Positions 35,733 through 43,754 of a stretch of 64,000 nucleotides of DNA are shown piece by piece. Source of the stretch: CAZKHG01 sp964552655. Lineage in GTDB: Bacteria; Bacteroidota; Bacteroidia; Bacteroidales; Tenuifilaceae. Under the pieces are notes generated by a model. It was given only the letters and a program-made list of their open reading frames with translations, had not been told where the DNA came from and ran no database searches. The position numbers were made by a program, and so were the translations under genes. The stretch's first letter is position 1. Every line of letters starts with the position of its first letter. The stretch is from positions 62,001-126,000 of the forward strand of contig CAZKHG010000003.1 in NCBI GenBank assembly GCA_964552655.1, given 5' to 3'.

Positions 35733-35764
35733 TTTGCATCAACAAAAAAACACTCATATATTTG
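35733..35764 (+). promoter_or_regulatory. Bacteroidota-type promoter of the tetR efflux operon
   Basis: TTTG (35733-35736), 20 bases and TATATTTG (35757-35764) fit the -33/-7 consensus. The promoter is bracketed by the two palindromes at 35695-35722 and 35774-35789, so bound regulator would occlude it. Confidence 0.7.
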
Positions 35765-35773
35765 CCATGTGGT

Positions 35774-35789
35774 TTAACCAAATGGTTAA
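35774..35789. promoter_or_regulatory. Putative TetR operator
   Basis: TTAACCAAATGGTTAA is a perfect 7+7 inverted repeat with a 2-base centre. It lies between the -7 element and the tetR start (14 bp before the ATG), the usual position for an autorepressor site. Confidence 0.65.
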
Positions 35790-35802
35790 TTAATAAAATG
35801 AA

Positions 35803-36417
35803 ATGACTGAACTTCAAAAAGAGACCGAACAACAGATATTGGAAGCTGCTCGTAAGGTCTTTATCAGAAAAGGATTAGATGGTGCCAGAATGCAGGAAAT
35901 AGCAGATGAGGCTGGTATAAACAAAGCGTTATTGCACTATTATTTCCGGAGCAAAGACAAACTATTTGAGATGATTTTCAAGGAGGAGCTGGGCAAGTTC
36001 TTCCCCAAAATGATAGGGGTGTTGATGTCTGAGGAGTTAACCTTCGATCAGAAAATTCGCCATTTCGTAGATAATTACATTTCAATTTTTATTAATAACC
36101 CCTTTTTACCAACATTTATTATAAGGGAAATAAACCGTGATCCGGAAAAGCTGAAAGATTTCTTTATCAGTTCCGGGTTTGATGTCAATGCCATTCATCT
36201 GGCTTTAAATGTTTTATCAAAACAACTCAATGTTGATATTGATAGTGCAAAAAAATTCATTATTAATCTGCTGAGCTTGTGTGTATTCCCCTTTGCTGGC
36301 CGTCCATTGATAGAGAAAATATTATTCCTGGGCGATTCAGTTAAATATGATAAGTTTCTTGAAGATCGTAAGGAGGAAGTAGCCGAATTGGTTATCAACT
36401 CTTTGAAAAATAGATAA
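35803..36417 (+). CDS. TetR/AcrR family transcriptional regulator
   Basis: A 204-residue regulator. The N-terminal helix-turn-helix (about 8-55) has the TetR signature ILEAARKVFIRKGLDGARMQEIADEAGI, continuing ALLHYYFRSKDKLFEMIF. The ligand-binding domain (about 60-204) is helical and has a C-terminal part similar to regulators of YbhGFSR-like efflux systems. It is the first gene of a seven-gene operon for export, 11 bp before the TolC-like gene. Palindromes on both sides of its promoter suggest autorepression released by the exported compound. The ligand is unknown. Confidence 0.93.
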   Translation: MTELQKETEQQILEAARKVFIRKGLDGARMQEIADEAGINKALLHYYFRSKDKLFEMIFKEELGKFFPKMIGVLMSEELTFDQKIRHFVDNYISIFINNPFLPTFIIREINRDPEKLKDFFISSGFDVNAIHLALNVLSKQLNVDIDSAKKFIINLLSLCVFPFAGRPLIEKILFLGDSVKYDKFLEDRKEEVAELVINSLKNR

Positions 36418-36428
36418 ATGTATTTACT

Positions 36429-37718
36429 ATGAGCAAAATATTTTTAAAAATTCTGGCAATACCTGGCCTGGTTTTTTTAAACCTAAGTTCAACTGCCCAG
36501 GATACCATTAAGCTTGTTGATTTGTATAATGCCATTTTAGTGAATAACCCTATTTCCAGGAGTTATTCAGGTGTTGATTCCATTTTCTTGTTGAGAGAGA
36601 ACAATCTTAAGTTAAATTACTACCCAAAACTTGATCTTAACGCTCAGGCCACCTGGCAATCGGATGTTACCAAATTGGATATTAACCTACCAATGATTCC
36701 TGGTTTCAATGTTCCGTCGCCAGCAAAAGACCAATATAAAATAACCTTAGATATTACCCAGATGATTTGGGATGGTGGCATTACAAAATCCAAGAAACAG
36801 GTAGAAAAGGTCAATAAAAATTTTGAAAGGAATAAGCTTGACATTGAACTTTATAGCGCGAAAGAAAAAATTACCGGGCTATTCTTTTCGTTTATTACTT
36901 TATATGTATATCAGCAACAACTCGACCTGATGGCAAATGAGCTCGACCGGAGAATTCTTGAGCTGGAATCGGCTGTTGCCAATGGTTATATTCTTCAATC
37001 CTCTCTTGACGCATTAAAAGCAGAAAAATTAAGGCTTCTCCAGAATATTGATGCAATTCCATCTCAAAAACAAGCTTTAAACGCTGCAATAAATGCACTA
37101 ACAGGTAGGCAAATTACAGATAAAGACATACTGGTAATACCTGAACCAAAACTAATTACGTCATATTCATGCTTTAGACCTGATTTTAAAAATTACAGCA
37201 TTCAAAATGATTTGCTAAATGCATCTTCAAATCTTTTGGATAGAAAAAGGTATCCAGTTTTAGCTGGTTTCGCTCAGGCTGGTTACGGAAAGCCTGGTTT
37301 AAGCATGCTTTCTAATGAGTGGGATACCTTTTACCTTTTTGGTGCCCGGTTAACATGGAATATTTGGGACTGGAATTCAACAAGCAGGGAAAAACAACAG
37401 CTGAAAATTCAAAGTAATATCGTCAACCTTAGAAAACAATACTATTTAGATAATTACAATGCCCTGGTTGATGAAGTACTATCCGAAATTGATAAGTTAA
37501 AGAACCAGCTGGCCAAGGATGAAGAGATTGTTAAATTACTTCATCAGGTTACAGAACGAAGCGCTTCGCTATTAAAGAATGGTACAATTACTTCAGCAGT
37601 TTATTTAGCCGATTTTAATACTGAATCCAGGGCACGACTGGAAATGGAGATCAGAAAAATTAAACTTTCCTTGGAAAAGGTAAAATTATACAATGTCACA
37701 GGGAATTCCATTAATTAA
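36429..37718 (+). CDS. TolC family outer membrane efflux protein
   Basis: A 429-residue protein with a signal peptide (about 1-23, ending LSSTAQD). Two OEP-type halves follow with long helical stretches (about 30-230 and 240-425). Motifs include ILVNNPISRSYSG and a DITQMIWDGGITKSKK segment near the periplasmic helices, and ARLTWNIWDWNSTSREKQQ in the second half. It should form a trimeric outer-membrane channel that pairs with the HlyD-like adaptor and the ABC transporter encoded just downstream. Confidence 0.88.
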   Translation: MSKIFLKILAIPGLVFLNLSSTAQDTIKLVDLYNAILVNNPISRSYSGVDSIFLLRENNLKLNYYPKLDLNAQATWQSDVTKLDINLPMIPGFNVPSPAKDQYKITLDITQMIWDGGITKSKKQVEKVNKNFERNKLDIELYSAKEKITGLFFSFITLYVYQQQLDLMANELDRRILELESAVANGYILQSSLDALKAEKLRLLQNIDAIPSQKQALNAAINALTGRQITDKDILVIPEPKLITSYSCFRPDFKNYSIQNDLLNASSNLLDRKRYPVLAGFAQAGYGKPGLSMLSNEWDTFYLFGARLTWNIWDWNSTSREKQQLKIQSNIVNLRKQYYLDNYNALVDEVLSEIDKLKNQLAKDEEIVKLLHQVTERSASLLKNGTITSAVYLADFNTESRARLEMEIRKIKLSLEKVKLYNVTGNSIN

Positions 37719-37748
37719 ACGATTACAAATAAATTAAACGATATTAAT

Positions 37749-38657
37749 ATGAAATTATCAAGATTATTATTCCTAATGGTTTCATTGTCCTTAACCGTTT
37801 TGAACATATCATGCAACCGTAATGGGGACAAAGCAGACGCGTATGGTACATTTGAAACCGATGAAATAACGGTTTCATCTGAAGTGTCAGGGAAAATCTT
37901 ATCCCTTAAAATTGATGAGGGGGATAAGGTTACAAAAAACCAGCTGGTGATTGAAATAGATACAGTTCAGCTGTATCTTAAACTAAATCAACTAAAAAGG
38001 CAGGCAGATGCAATAAACTCCAGAATTCCTAATATTAATGCTCAGGTTGATGTTCAGTTGGAGCAAATTAAGATTTTACAAATCGAATCCGATCGGATAA
38101 AGAAGATGTTTGCCGATGGAGCAGCAACCCAAAAACAAATTGACGATATTGACGGTAGAATGAAACTTGCCATTAAACAAAAGGATGCGATTGAAACCCA
38201 GAAAATCTCTGTTTATGCAGAAATTGAAGCCTTGAAAACACAGATTGAACAGGTTAAAGATCAATTAAATCGCAGTAAAATTTTTAACCCTGTAGATGGG
38301 GTGGTTTTAGCTTGTTTTGTCAATGAAAATGAAGTTGTTATGCAGGGTAAAGCACTGTATAAAGTCGCCGATGTTAGCATTATGTATCTTAGGGCTTATA
38401 TCTCTGGTAGTCAACTATCTGATTTTGGCATTGGAAAAACGGTTAAAGTATCAGCTGATGGTGATAATGGTAAGATGCTTGATACAGATGGCATTATTAC
38501 CTGGATTTCATCTGAGGCTGAATTTACTCCTAAAATAATTCAAACCCGGGAGGAGCGGGTAAAATTGGTTTACCCAATTAAGATCAAAGTTAAAAATGAT
38601 GGATGGATTCGGATTGGTATGCCGGGTGAAGTAAGACTATTGAACAAAAATCAATAA
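37749..38657 (+). CDS. HlyD family periplasmic adaptor lipoprotein
   Basis: A 302-residue protein. The signal peptide ends in a lipobox (LNISC, Cys22), so it is anchored as a lipoprotein. The typical adaptor order follows: lipoyl/barrel-sandwich half (EVSGKILSLKIDEGDKVTKNQLVIEID, about 49-75), a long alpha-helical hairpin (about 80-180) and the second lipoyl half (RSKIFNPVDGVVLACFVNENEVV). A beta-barrel and membrane-proximal part close the chain. It is close to YbhG/YhiI-type adaptors that link ABC permeases with TolC. Adjacent to the TolC-like and ABC genes. Confidence 0.92.
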   Translation: MKLSRLLFLMVSLSLTVLNISCNRNGDKADAYGTFETDEITVSSEVSGKILSLKIDEGDKVTKNQLVIEIDTVQLYLKLNQLKRQADAINSRIPNINAQVDVQLEQIKILQIESDRIKKMFADGAATQKQIDDIDGRMKLAIKQKDAIETQKISVYAEIEALKTQIEQVKDQLNRSKIFNPVDGVVLACFVNENEVVMQGKALYKVADVSIMYLRAYISGSQLSDFGIGKTVKVSADGDNGKMLDTDGIITWISSEAEFTPKIIQTREERVKLVYPIKIKVKNDGWIRIGMPGEVRLLNKNQ

Positions 38658-38687
38658 CATCATTGTTTCTCATTACTTAAATGAATA

Positions 38688-39614
38688 ATGAACCCAATCA
38701 TTGTAAAAAGCATTTCAAAAAGGTATGATCAAATAGTTGCTCTTAATGAAACTTCGTTTGAAGTAAATGAGGGCGAACTTTTTGGATTGATCGGGCCTGA
38801 TGGCGCAGGCAAAACATCTCTCATCAGAATTCTTTCATCCTTAATTTTGCCTGATTCTGGAAAAGCATCGGTGCTGGGCTTTGATGTGATTGATGATTAT
38901 AAAGAGCTAAGAAAAAACATTGGGTACATGCCCGGACGGTTTTCACTCTATGCTGATTTAACAGTCAGGGAAAACCTTGAATTTTTTGCCGGTGTTTTTG
39001 GGACTTCAGTTGAAAGTAATTACTACTTGATTGAAAACATTTACCACATGCTAAAACCCTTTGAAAATAGGCTTGCCGGGAACCTTTCAGGGGGGATGAA
39101 ACAGAAGTTGGCTCTTTCCTGTGCCTTGATTCATAAACCCAAAGTCTTGTTTCTTGATGAACCTACAACAGGTGTTGATGCTGTTTCTCGGATTGAGTTC
39201 TGGGCGATGCTGAGAACCCTTAAACTCGAGAATATCACCATTTTGGTATCTACTCCCTATATGGAAGAAGCATCGCAATGCGACAGAATTGCTTTGATAA
39301 ATAAAGGAGAATTTTTACGCGTTGATTCTCCCGAAAGTATAATTGAATCATACCCATTTAAACTGTTTCGGGTTTTAGGTAAAAACCCCTATGCTCTCCT
39401 TGGGTTACTCAAATCCCTACCAAGTTGCAATAATGCTTTTCTTTTTGGTGAGGAAATACATTATTCTACTACTAATCCAAATGATACTGAGTTAATGATA
39501 CAAGAAAAAATTTTAAAAGATTTCAACCAGAATGTTCAGGTAGAGATGATAAAACCTTCAATTGAAGATTGTTTCATGAATTTTATGGTTGATGATCAGG
39601 CGGAAAAATATTGA
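38688..39614 (+). CDS. ABC transporter ATP-binding protein (first of pair)
   Basis: A 308-residue ATPase. Motifs are the Walker A GPDGAGKTSLI (about 36-46), the Q-loop region YMPGRFSLYADLTV, the signature LSGGMKQKLAL (about 134-144) and Walker B KVLFLDEPTTGVD. About 80 residues follow the canonical domain. It corresponds to the N-terminal half of double ATPases such as YbhF, here a separate gene. It should drive the two permeases downstream. 15 bp separate it from the second ATPase gene. Confidence 0.94.
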   Translation: MNPIIVKSISKRYDQIVALNETSFEVNEGELFGLIGPDGAGKTSLIRILSSLILPDSGKASVLGFDVIDDYKELRKNIGYMPGRFSLYADLTVRENLEFFAGVFGTSVESNYYLIENIYHMLKPFENRLAGNLSGGMKQKLALSCALIHKPKVLFLDEPTTGVDAVSRIEFWAMLRTLKLENITILVSTPYMEEASQCDRIALINKGEFLRVDSPESIIESYPFKLFRVLGKNPYALLGLLKSLPSCNNAFLFGEEIHYSTTNPNDTELMIQEKILKDFNQNVQVEMIKPSIEDCFMNFMVDDQAEKY

Positions 39615-39629
39615 ATTATAGGTTTTTAA

Positions 39630-40373
39630 ATGGACACTACTAAAGTTATTGAAGTCGAGGGTCTTGTTAAAAAATTCGGAAGTTTTACTGCGAATAACAA
39701 CTTGACATTTAATGTTTTTCAGGGCGAGATATTTGGTTTCCTGGGAGCAAACGGAGCAGGTAAAACAACTGCAATAAGAATACTTTGTGGTTTGCTTGAG
39801 CCTACCGCCGGCAAGATCAGGGTTGCCGGTTATGATGTTTATAAGCAACGAGATCTTATTAAGGCAAATATCGGTTATATGAGCCAGAAGTTTTCTTTGT
39901 ACGATGATTTAACAGTAAAGGAGAATATCAGGTTTTTTGGTGGAATTTATGGTCTAAGTAAAATGGAGATCAAGCACCGGACGGATATACTTCTGGATAG
40001 TTTGAGGATGTATGATTATCGTGATAAATTAATTTCAGAACTCCCTCTGGGGTGGAAACAAAAGTTGGCGTTTTCAGTGGCCATGATTCATAACCCGGCT
40101 ATTGTTTTTCTTGACGAACCAACAAGTGGAGTAGATCCCATTACTCGCCGAAAATTTTGGGAAATGATTAAAAATGCAGCAGTTAACGGAACAACAGTTT
40201 TTATCACAACACATTATATGGTTGAAGCCGAATACTGCAATCGTATATCTATAATGGTTGATGGAAGGATTGAAGCACTAGATACTCCACAGAATTTAAA
40301 GAGCCAGTTCAAAGTTTCTACAATTGATGAGGTATTTGTTTCCTTAGCCCGTAAAGCTTCATTAAATAGCTAA
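39630..40373 (+). CDS. ABC transporter ATP-binding protein (second of pair, degenerate signature)
   Basis: A 247-residue ATPase with Walker A GANGAGKTTAI (about 37-47), YMSQKFSLYDDLTV, and Walker B AIVFLDEPTSGVDP. The ABC signature reads LPLGWKQKLAF instead of LSGGxxQ, as in the C-terminal half of YbhF-type double ATPases. With the preceding ATPase it would form an asymmetric dimer in which one composite site is weak. The gene is 15 bp before the first permease. Confidence 0.93.
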   Translation: MDTTKVIEVEGLVKKFGSFTANNNLTFNVFQGEIFGFLGANGAGKTTAIRILCGLLEPTAGKIRVAGYDVYKQRDLIKANIGYMSQKFSLYDDLTVKENIRFFGGIYGLSKMEIKHRTDILLDSLRMYDYRDKLISELPLGWKQKLAFSVAMIHNPAIVFLDEPTSGVDPITRRKFWEMIKNAAVNGTTVFITTHYMVEAEYCNRISIMVDGRIEALDTPQNLKSQFKVSTIDEVFVSLARKASLNS

Positions 40374-40388
40374 AATTATTATATTATT

Positions 40389-41501
40389 ATGGGAAGAATT
40401 AAATTTTGGGGGTTTGTTAAGAAGGAGTTTTTGCACATTTTCAGAGATTTCAGGACCCTTTTGATAATTTTCGGAATGCCCATTGCCGAACTTCTTATTT
40501 TCGGGTATGTGGTTAATAATGAGATTAAAGATGCAAAAATTGCCATCTACGATAAGTCCAACGATTACCTTTCCCGGAAACTGACCTCAAAACTTATCTC
40601 TTCCGGATATTTCATCCCGGTAATGGAGATTAAGTCGGAGGGGGATATCCAAAAAGCTTTCCTTTCGGGGAAGGTAAAAATGGTAATAGTGTATGAACCA
40701 AATTTTGCACAAAATTTTCAAAAGAAAAGCAAATCATCAATTCAAATAATTGCTGATGCTTCTGAGCCTAATACCGCAAGTATCCTTTCCAACTACGCAC
40801 AGGCAATAATTGGAAAATTTGCATTTGAGAATGGGGTAGCTGATATAAAAACATCTTCAATTAATATTCAAACCAGAATGTTATATAACCCGGAACTCAA
40901 GGCGGTTTTTATGTTTGTACCAGGTACAATGGCTCTAATTCTAATGCTTTTAACAGCTATGATGACATCAATTTCAATTGCCAGGGAGAAAGAGCTTGGT
41001 ACTATGGAGGTTCTTCTAATATCTCCACTCAAACCCTGGCAAATTGTGCTGGGAAAGGTTTTCCCTTATGTTGGACTTGCTTTTACTAATGCCGTGGTTA
41101 TTCTGATAATGGGTTTTACAGTTTTTGGATTGCCAATGCAGGGCAATTTAGCATTGTTGCTTTTTGTCAGCTTGTTGTTTATTATTTTGGCCTTGTCTCT
41201 TGGAATACTAATTTCATCGGTAAGTAAGACACAGCAGATTGCGATGTTTTTATCAATGGTTGCTTTAATGTTACCTACAATTCTTCTTTCCGGTTTTATA
41301 TTTCCCATTGAAAATATGCCGCAATGGCTGCAATTTTTAAGTGTGATTATGCCTCCCAGATGGTTTATATCGGCCCTTAAAACTATTATGATAAAAGGGG
41401 AGGGCATAATGTACGTGTGGAAAGAAATCCTTATCATGAGCGGAATGATTGCTGTTTTTCTTACACTAAGTATTAAAAAATTTAAAGTAAGATTAACTTA
41501 A
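40389..41501 (+). CDS. ABC-2 type transporter permease (YbhS/YbhR-like, first)
   Basis: A 370-residue protein of the ABC2_membrane_3 type. It has an N-terminal helix (about 20-40, LLIIFGMPIAELLIFGY), a large extracytoplasmic domain (about 45-170), and five to six helices in the second half. The conserved EKELGTMEVLLISPLKPWQIVLGK coupling motif (about 203-226) follows the second helix. It pairs with the next permease, which starts 3 bp downstream. Confidence 0.92.
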   Translation: MGRIKFWGFVKKEFLHIFRDFRTLLIIFGMPIAELLIFGYVVNNEIKDAKIAIYDKSNDYLSRKLTSKLISSGYFIPVMEIKSEGDIQKAFLSGKVKMVIVYEPNFAQNFQKKSKSSIQIIADASEPNTASILSNYAQAIIGKFAFENGVADIKTSSINIQTRMLYNPELKAVFMFVPGTMALILMLLTAMMTSISIAREKELGTMEVLLISPLKPWQIVLGKVFPYVGLAFTNAVVILIMGFTVFGLPMQGNLALLLFVSLLFIILALSLGILISSVSKTQQIAMFLSMVALMLPTILLSGFIFPIENMPQWLQFLSVIMPPRWFISALKTIMIKGEGIMYVWKEILIMSGMIAVFLTLSIKKFKVRLT

Positions 41502-41504
41502 AAA

Positions 41505-42620
41505 ATGAGAACAATTTTATTCATAATTCAAAAAGAATTTTTGCAGGTTTTCAGAAATAAAACCATGCTGCCCATTATTTTTGCTGTTCCCATTGTCCAG
41601 CTGCTAATCCTTGTTAATGCGGCAACTTTTGAAATAAAAAATATAAATATTTCAATAGTAGATTTTGATCATAGCACAAAATCGCGGGAGCTGATACAAC
41701 ATTTTGAGGCATCACCATTCTATACCATAATTCCAACACTTCAATCGGTTAATGAAGCAGAAAAACTAATTCATGCCAATAAATCCGATATAGTTCTTGT
41801 GATTCCCAATGATTTTGAGAAGGATATCCAGCTAAACAGAAAACCGAATATTCAACTTTTAGTAAATGCCATTAATGGTGCTAGCGCAGGTTTGGTAAAT
41901 GCCTACACTTCGAATATTGTAAATCGCTTTTCAGCTAATCTGATGGTTTCAAATTTACCTGTCGGGTTTTTTCTTCCTTCTACAATAGAAACCAATTTAC
42001 TATTCTGGTATAACCCGGAGTTACAGTACTCACATTTTATGGTACCTGGTATTTTGGTAATACTCGTAACACTGGTAAGTATGTTCCTTACTGCACTAAA
42101 CCTTGTTAGGGAAAAGGAGATTGGCACAATAGAACAAATAAATGTTACGCCTATTCATAAGTACCAGTTTATTATGGGGAAATTAATTCCTTACTGGATA
42201 ATTGGCCTTTTTGAACTTGCCTTTGGTTTACTGATCGGGTGGTTGCTGTTCAATATTCCTATGGAAGGGAACTTAGTTATGCTTTTTGGGTTTGCTGCCA
42301 TTTACTTGGTGGTAACACTTAGTGCCGGACTATTAATATCATCAATGGCTTCCACCCAGCAACAGGTAATGTTCACAACATTTTTTTTCATGATTATTTT
42401 TATTTTGATGAGTGGCATTTTTACACCAACTGAAAGTATGCCAATATGGGCGAAAGTTTTCAATCAGATCAACCCTTTATATTATTTCATTAAAGTGAAT
42501 AGGATGGTACTTATTAAAGGATCAAATATTAAAGATATACTCCCTTTTCTCCTGCCCATAATAGGTTTAGCGCTTTCGGTTTTTAGTTTAGCCATTTATA
42601 AGTATAGAAAAACCTCCTAG
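41505..42620 (+). CDS. ABC-2 type transporter permease (YbhS/YbhR-like, second)
   Basis: A 371-residue permease with the same layout: N-terminal helix (MLPIIFAVPIVQLLILVN), extracytoplasmic domain, then the coupling segment REKEIGTIEQINVTPIHKYQ and five helices. Paired with the preceding permease in a heterodimer. Last gene of the tetR efflux operon. The exported substrate is unknown; related systems export drugs or cationic compounds, which is family knowledge and not seen here. Confidence 0.92.
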   Translation: MRTILFIIQKEFLQVFRNKTMLPIIFAVPIVQLLILVNAATFEIKNINISIVDFDHSTKSRELIQHFEASPFYTIIPTLQSVNEAEKLIHANKSDIVLVIPNDFEKDIQLNRKPNIQLLVNAINGASAGLVNAYTSNIVNRFSANLMVSNLPVGFFLPSTIETNLLFWYNPELQYSHFMVPGILVILVTLVSMFLTALNLVREKEIGTIEQINVTPIHKYQFIMGKLIPYWIIGLFELAFGLLIGWLLFNIPMEGNLVMLFGFAAIYLVVTLSAGLLISSMASTQQQVMFTTFFFMIIFILMSGIFTPTESMPIWAKVFNQINPLYYFIKVNRMVLIKGSNIKDILPFLLPIIGLALSVFSLAIYKYRKTS

Positions 42621-42629
42621 CTAATAAAT

Positions 42630-42660
42630 ATTGTTCTTTTGTACTTCTTTTCTATATTTG
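42630..42660 (+). promoter_or_regulatory. Promoter of the CotH-like gene
   Basis: ATTG (42630-42633), 19 bases, TATATTTG (42653-42660). The -7 element is an exact TAnnTTTG, the -33 element differs by one base. The ATG at 42677 follows 16 bases later. Confidence 0.5.
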
Positions 42661-42676
42661 TGTTAAACCCCGTGTG

Positions 42677-43729
42677 ATGCTCCCAAGACATTACCTGATA
42701 TTTTACATCTCCACACTCTTTTTTGTACCAAATATTTTTTGTCAGAACGATTCTTCATTTTACATCTCAAAGAACCCACTTTTCCAAAGTGATTCATTAT
42801 TTTTTCTAAATCTTTATTTTGATATTAAATCTGTATTTAAGGATAATGGAAATAGTCCTGTCTATCATCAACTTACAATAACGTACATAAATAATTGGGG
42901 ATTATTAGAAAAGATTAATGCAGAAATTAAAACAAGGGGTATTTTTAGAAAGAATTCTGGCACATGCAATTTTCCACCCTTAATTCTAAAATTTAGTGAA
43001 AAAGATTCAAAATCAACTATTTTTGAAGGGATTGATAGAATTAAACTGACAACACATTGCCAAAACACATTAGTTAAGTATCAGAATAATTTGTTAAAGG
43101 AGTATCTAATTTACAAGATTTATAACTTATTAACTCCATTTAGTTATCAGGTTAAATTATTAAAAGTTAATTATATAGATATTGTAAAGCTTGATACTAT
43201 TTCAAAATTTTCTTTTTTTATCGAGCCAGATAAATTGTTATCAAAACGACTGAGTGGAACTATAATTACAAAAAAAAATATCCACCCAAATGCAACCAAT
43301 TTGTACTTTTCAACCTTTATGTCAATTTTCCAGTTTATGATTGGGAATACAGATTGGTCCATTAAAGCACTTCATAACATCAAACTTTTAGAAACATTTG
43401 AGGCATCACCTGCTATTACAATTCCATACGATTTCGATTTCTCAGGTCTCGTTAATGCCCCTTATGCCCAACCTGCAGAACATTTACCAATTAAAAGTGT
43501 GAGAGAACGTTATTTTAATGGGTATTGTAGAACTTCTGCTCAGTATAATATGGTATTAGAAAAATTCAAGTTATCCAAAAATTCTATATATCAGCTTGTT
43601 AAAGATTTTCCCTATCTTGCCGAAAAAGAAAAACATGAAATTCTGAACTATTTTGATCAGTTTTACCGTATAATTGAAAGTCCTAAAAAAATTGAAAGAG
43701 AGTTTGTGAAAAAATGTCGAACTGATTAG
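42677..43729 (+). CDS. Secreted protein with CotH/Fam20-like kinase motifs (hypothetical)
   Basis: I take the ATG at 42677 (350 residues); a GTG one codon earlier is possible. A signal peptide (about 1-22, ending NIFCQN) is followed by a core with IKTRGIFRKNSGTCNFPP (about 84-101) and IDRIKLTTHCQN, resembling the glycine-free N-lobe of CotH-type kinases. Later GNTDWSIKALHNIKLL (about 223-238; D226 and N234) and IPYDFDFSGLVNAPYA (about 249-264; D252 and D254) look like the catalytic loop and metal-binding aspartates of CotH or Fam20 kinases. I do not recognise a named family, so the kinase idea is inference. It stands alone between the efflux operon and the coiled-coil gene. Confidence 0.6.
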   Translation: MLPRHYLIFYISTLFFVPNIFCQNDSSFYISKNPLFQSDSLFFLNLYFDIKSVFKDNGNSPVYHQLTITYINNWGLLEKINAEIKTRGIFRKNSGTCNFPPLILKFSEKDSKSTIFEGIDRIKLTTHCQNTLVKYQNNLLKEYLIYKIYNLLTPFSYQVKLLKVNYIDIVKLDTISKFSFFIEPDKLLSKRLSGTIITKKNIHPNATNLYFSTFMSIFQFMIGNTDWSIKALHNIKLLETFEASPAITIPYDFDFSGLVNAPYAQPAEHLPIKSVRERYFNGYCRTSAQYNMVLEKFKLSKNSIYQLVKDFPYLAEKEKHEILNYFDQFYRIIESPKKIEREFVKKCRTD

Positions 43730-43735
43730 TTTTGT

Positions 43736-43743
43736 TACTTTTG
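43736..43743 (+). promoter_or_regulatory. Possible -7 element of the coiled-coil gene
   Basis: TACTTTTG matches TAnnTTTG exactly and lies 11 bases before the ATG at 43755. A clear -33 TTTG at the right distance is not seen. Confidence 0.35.
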
Positions 43744-43754
43744 AATAAAAATTT

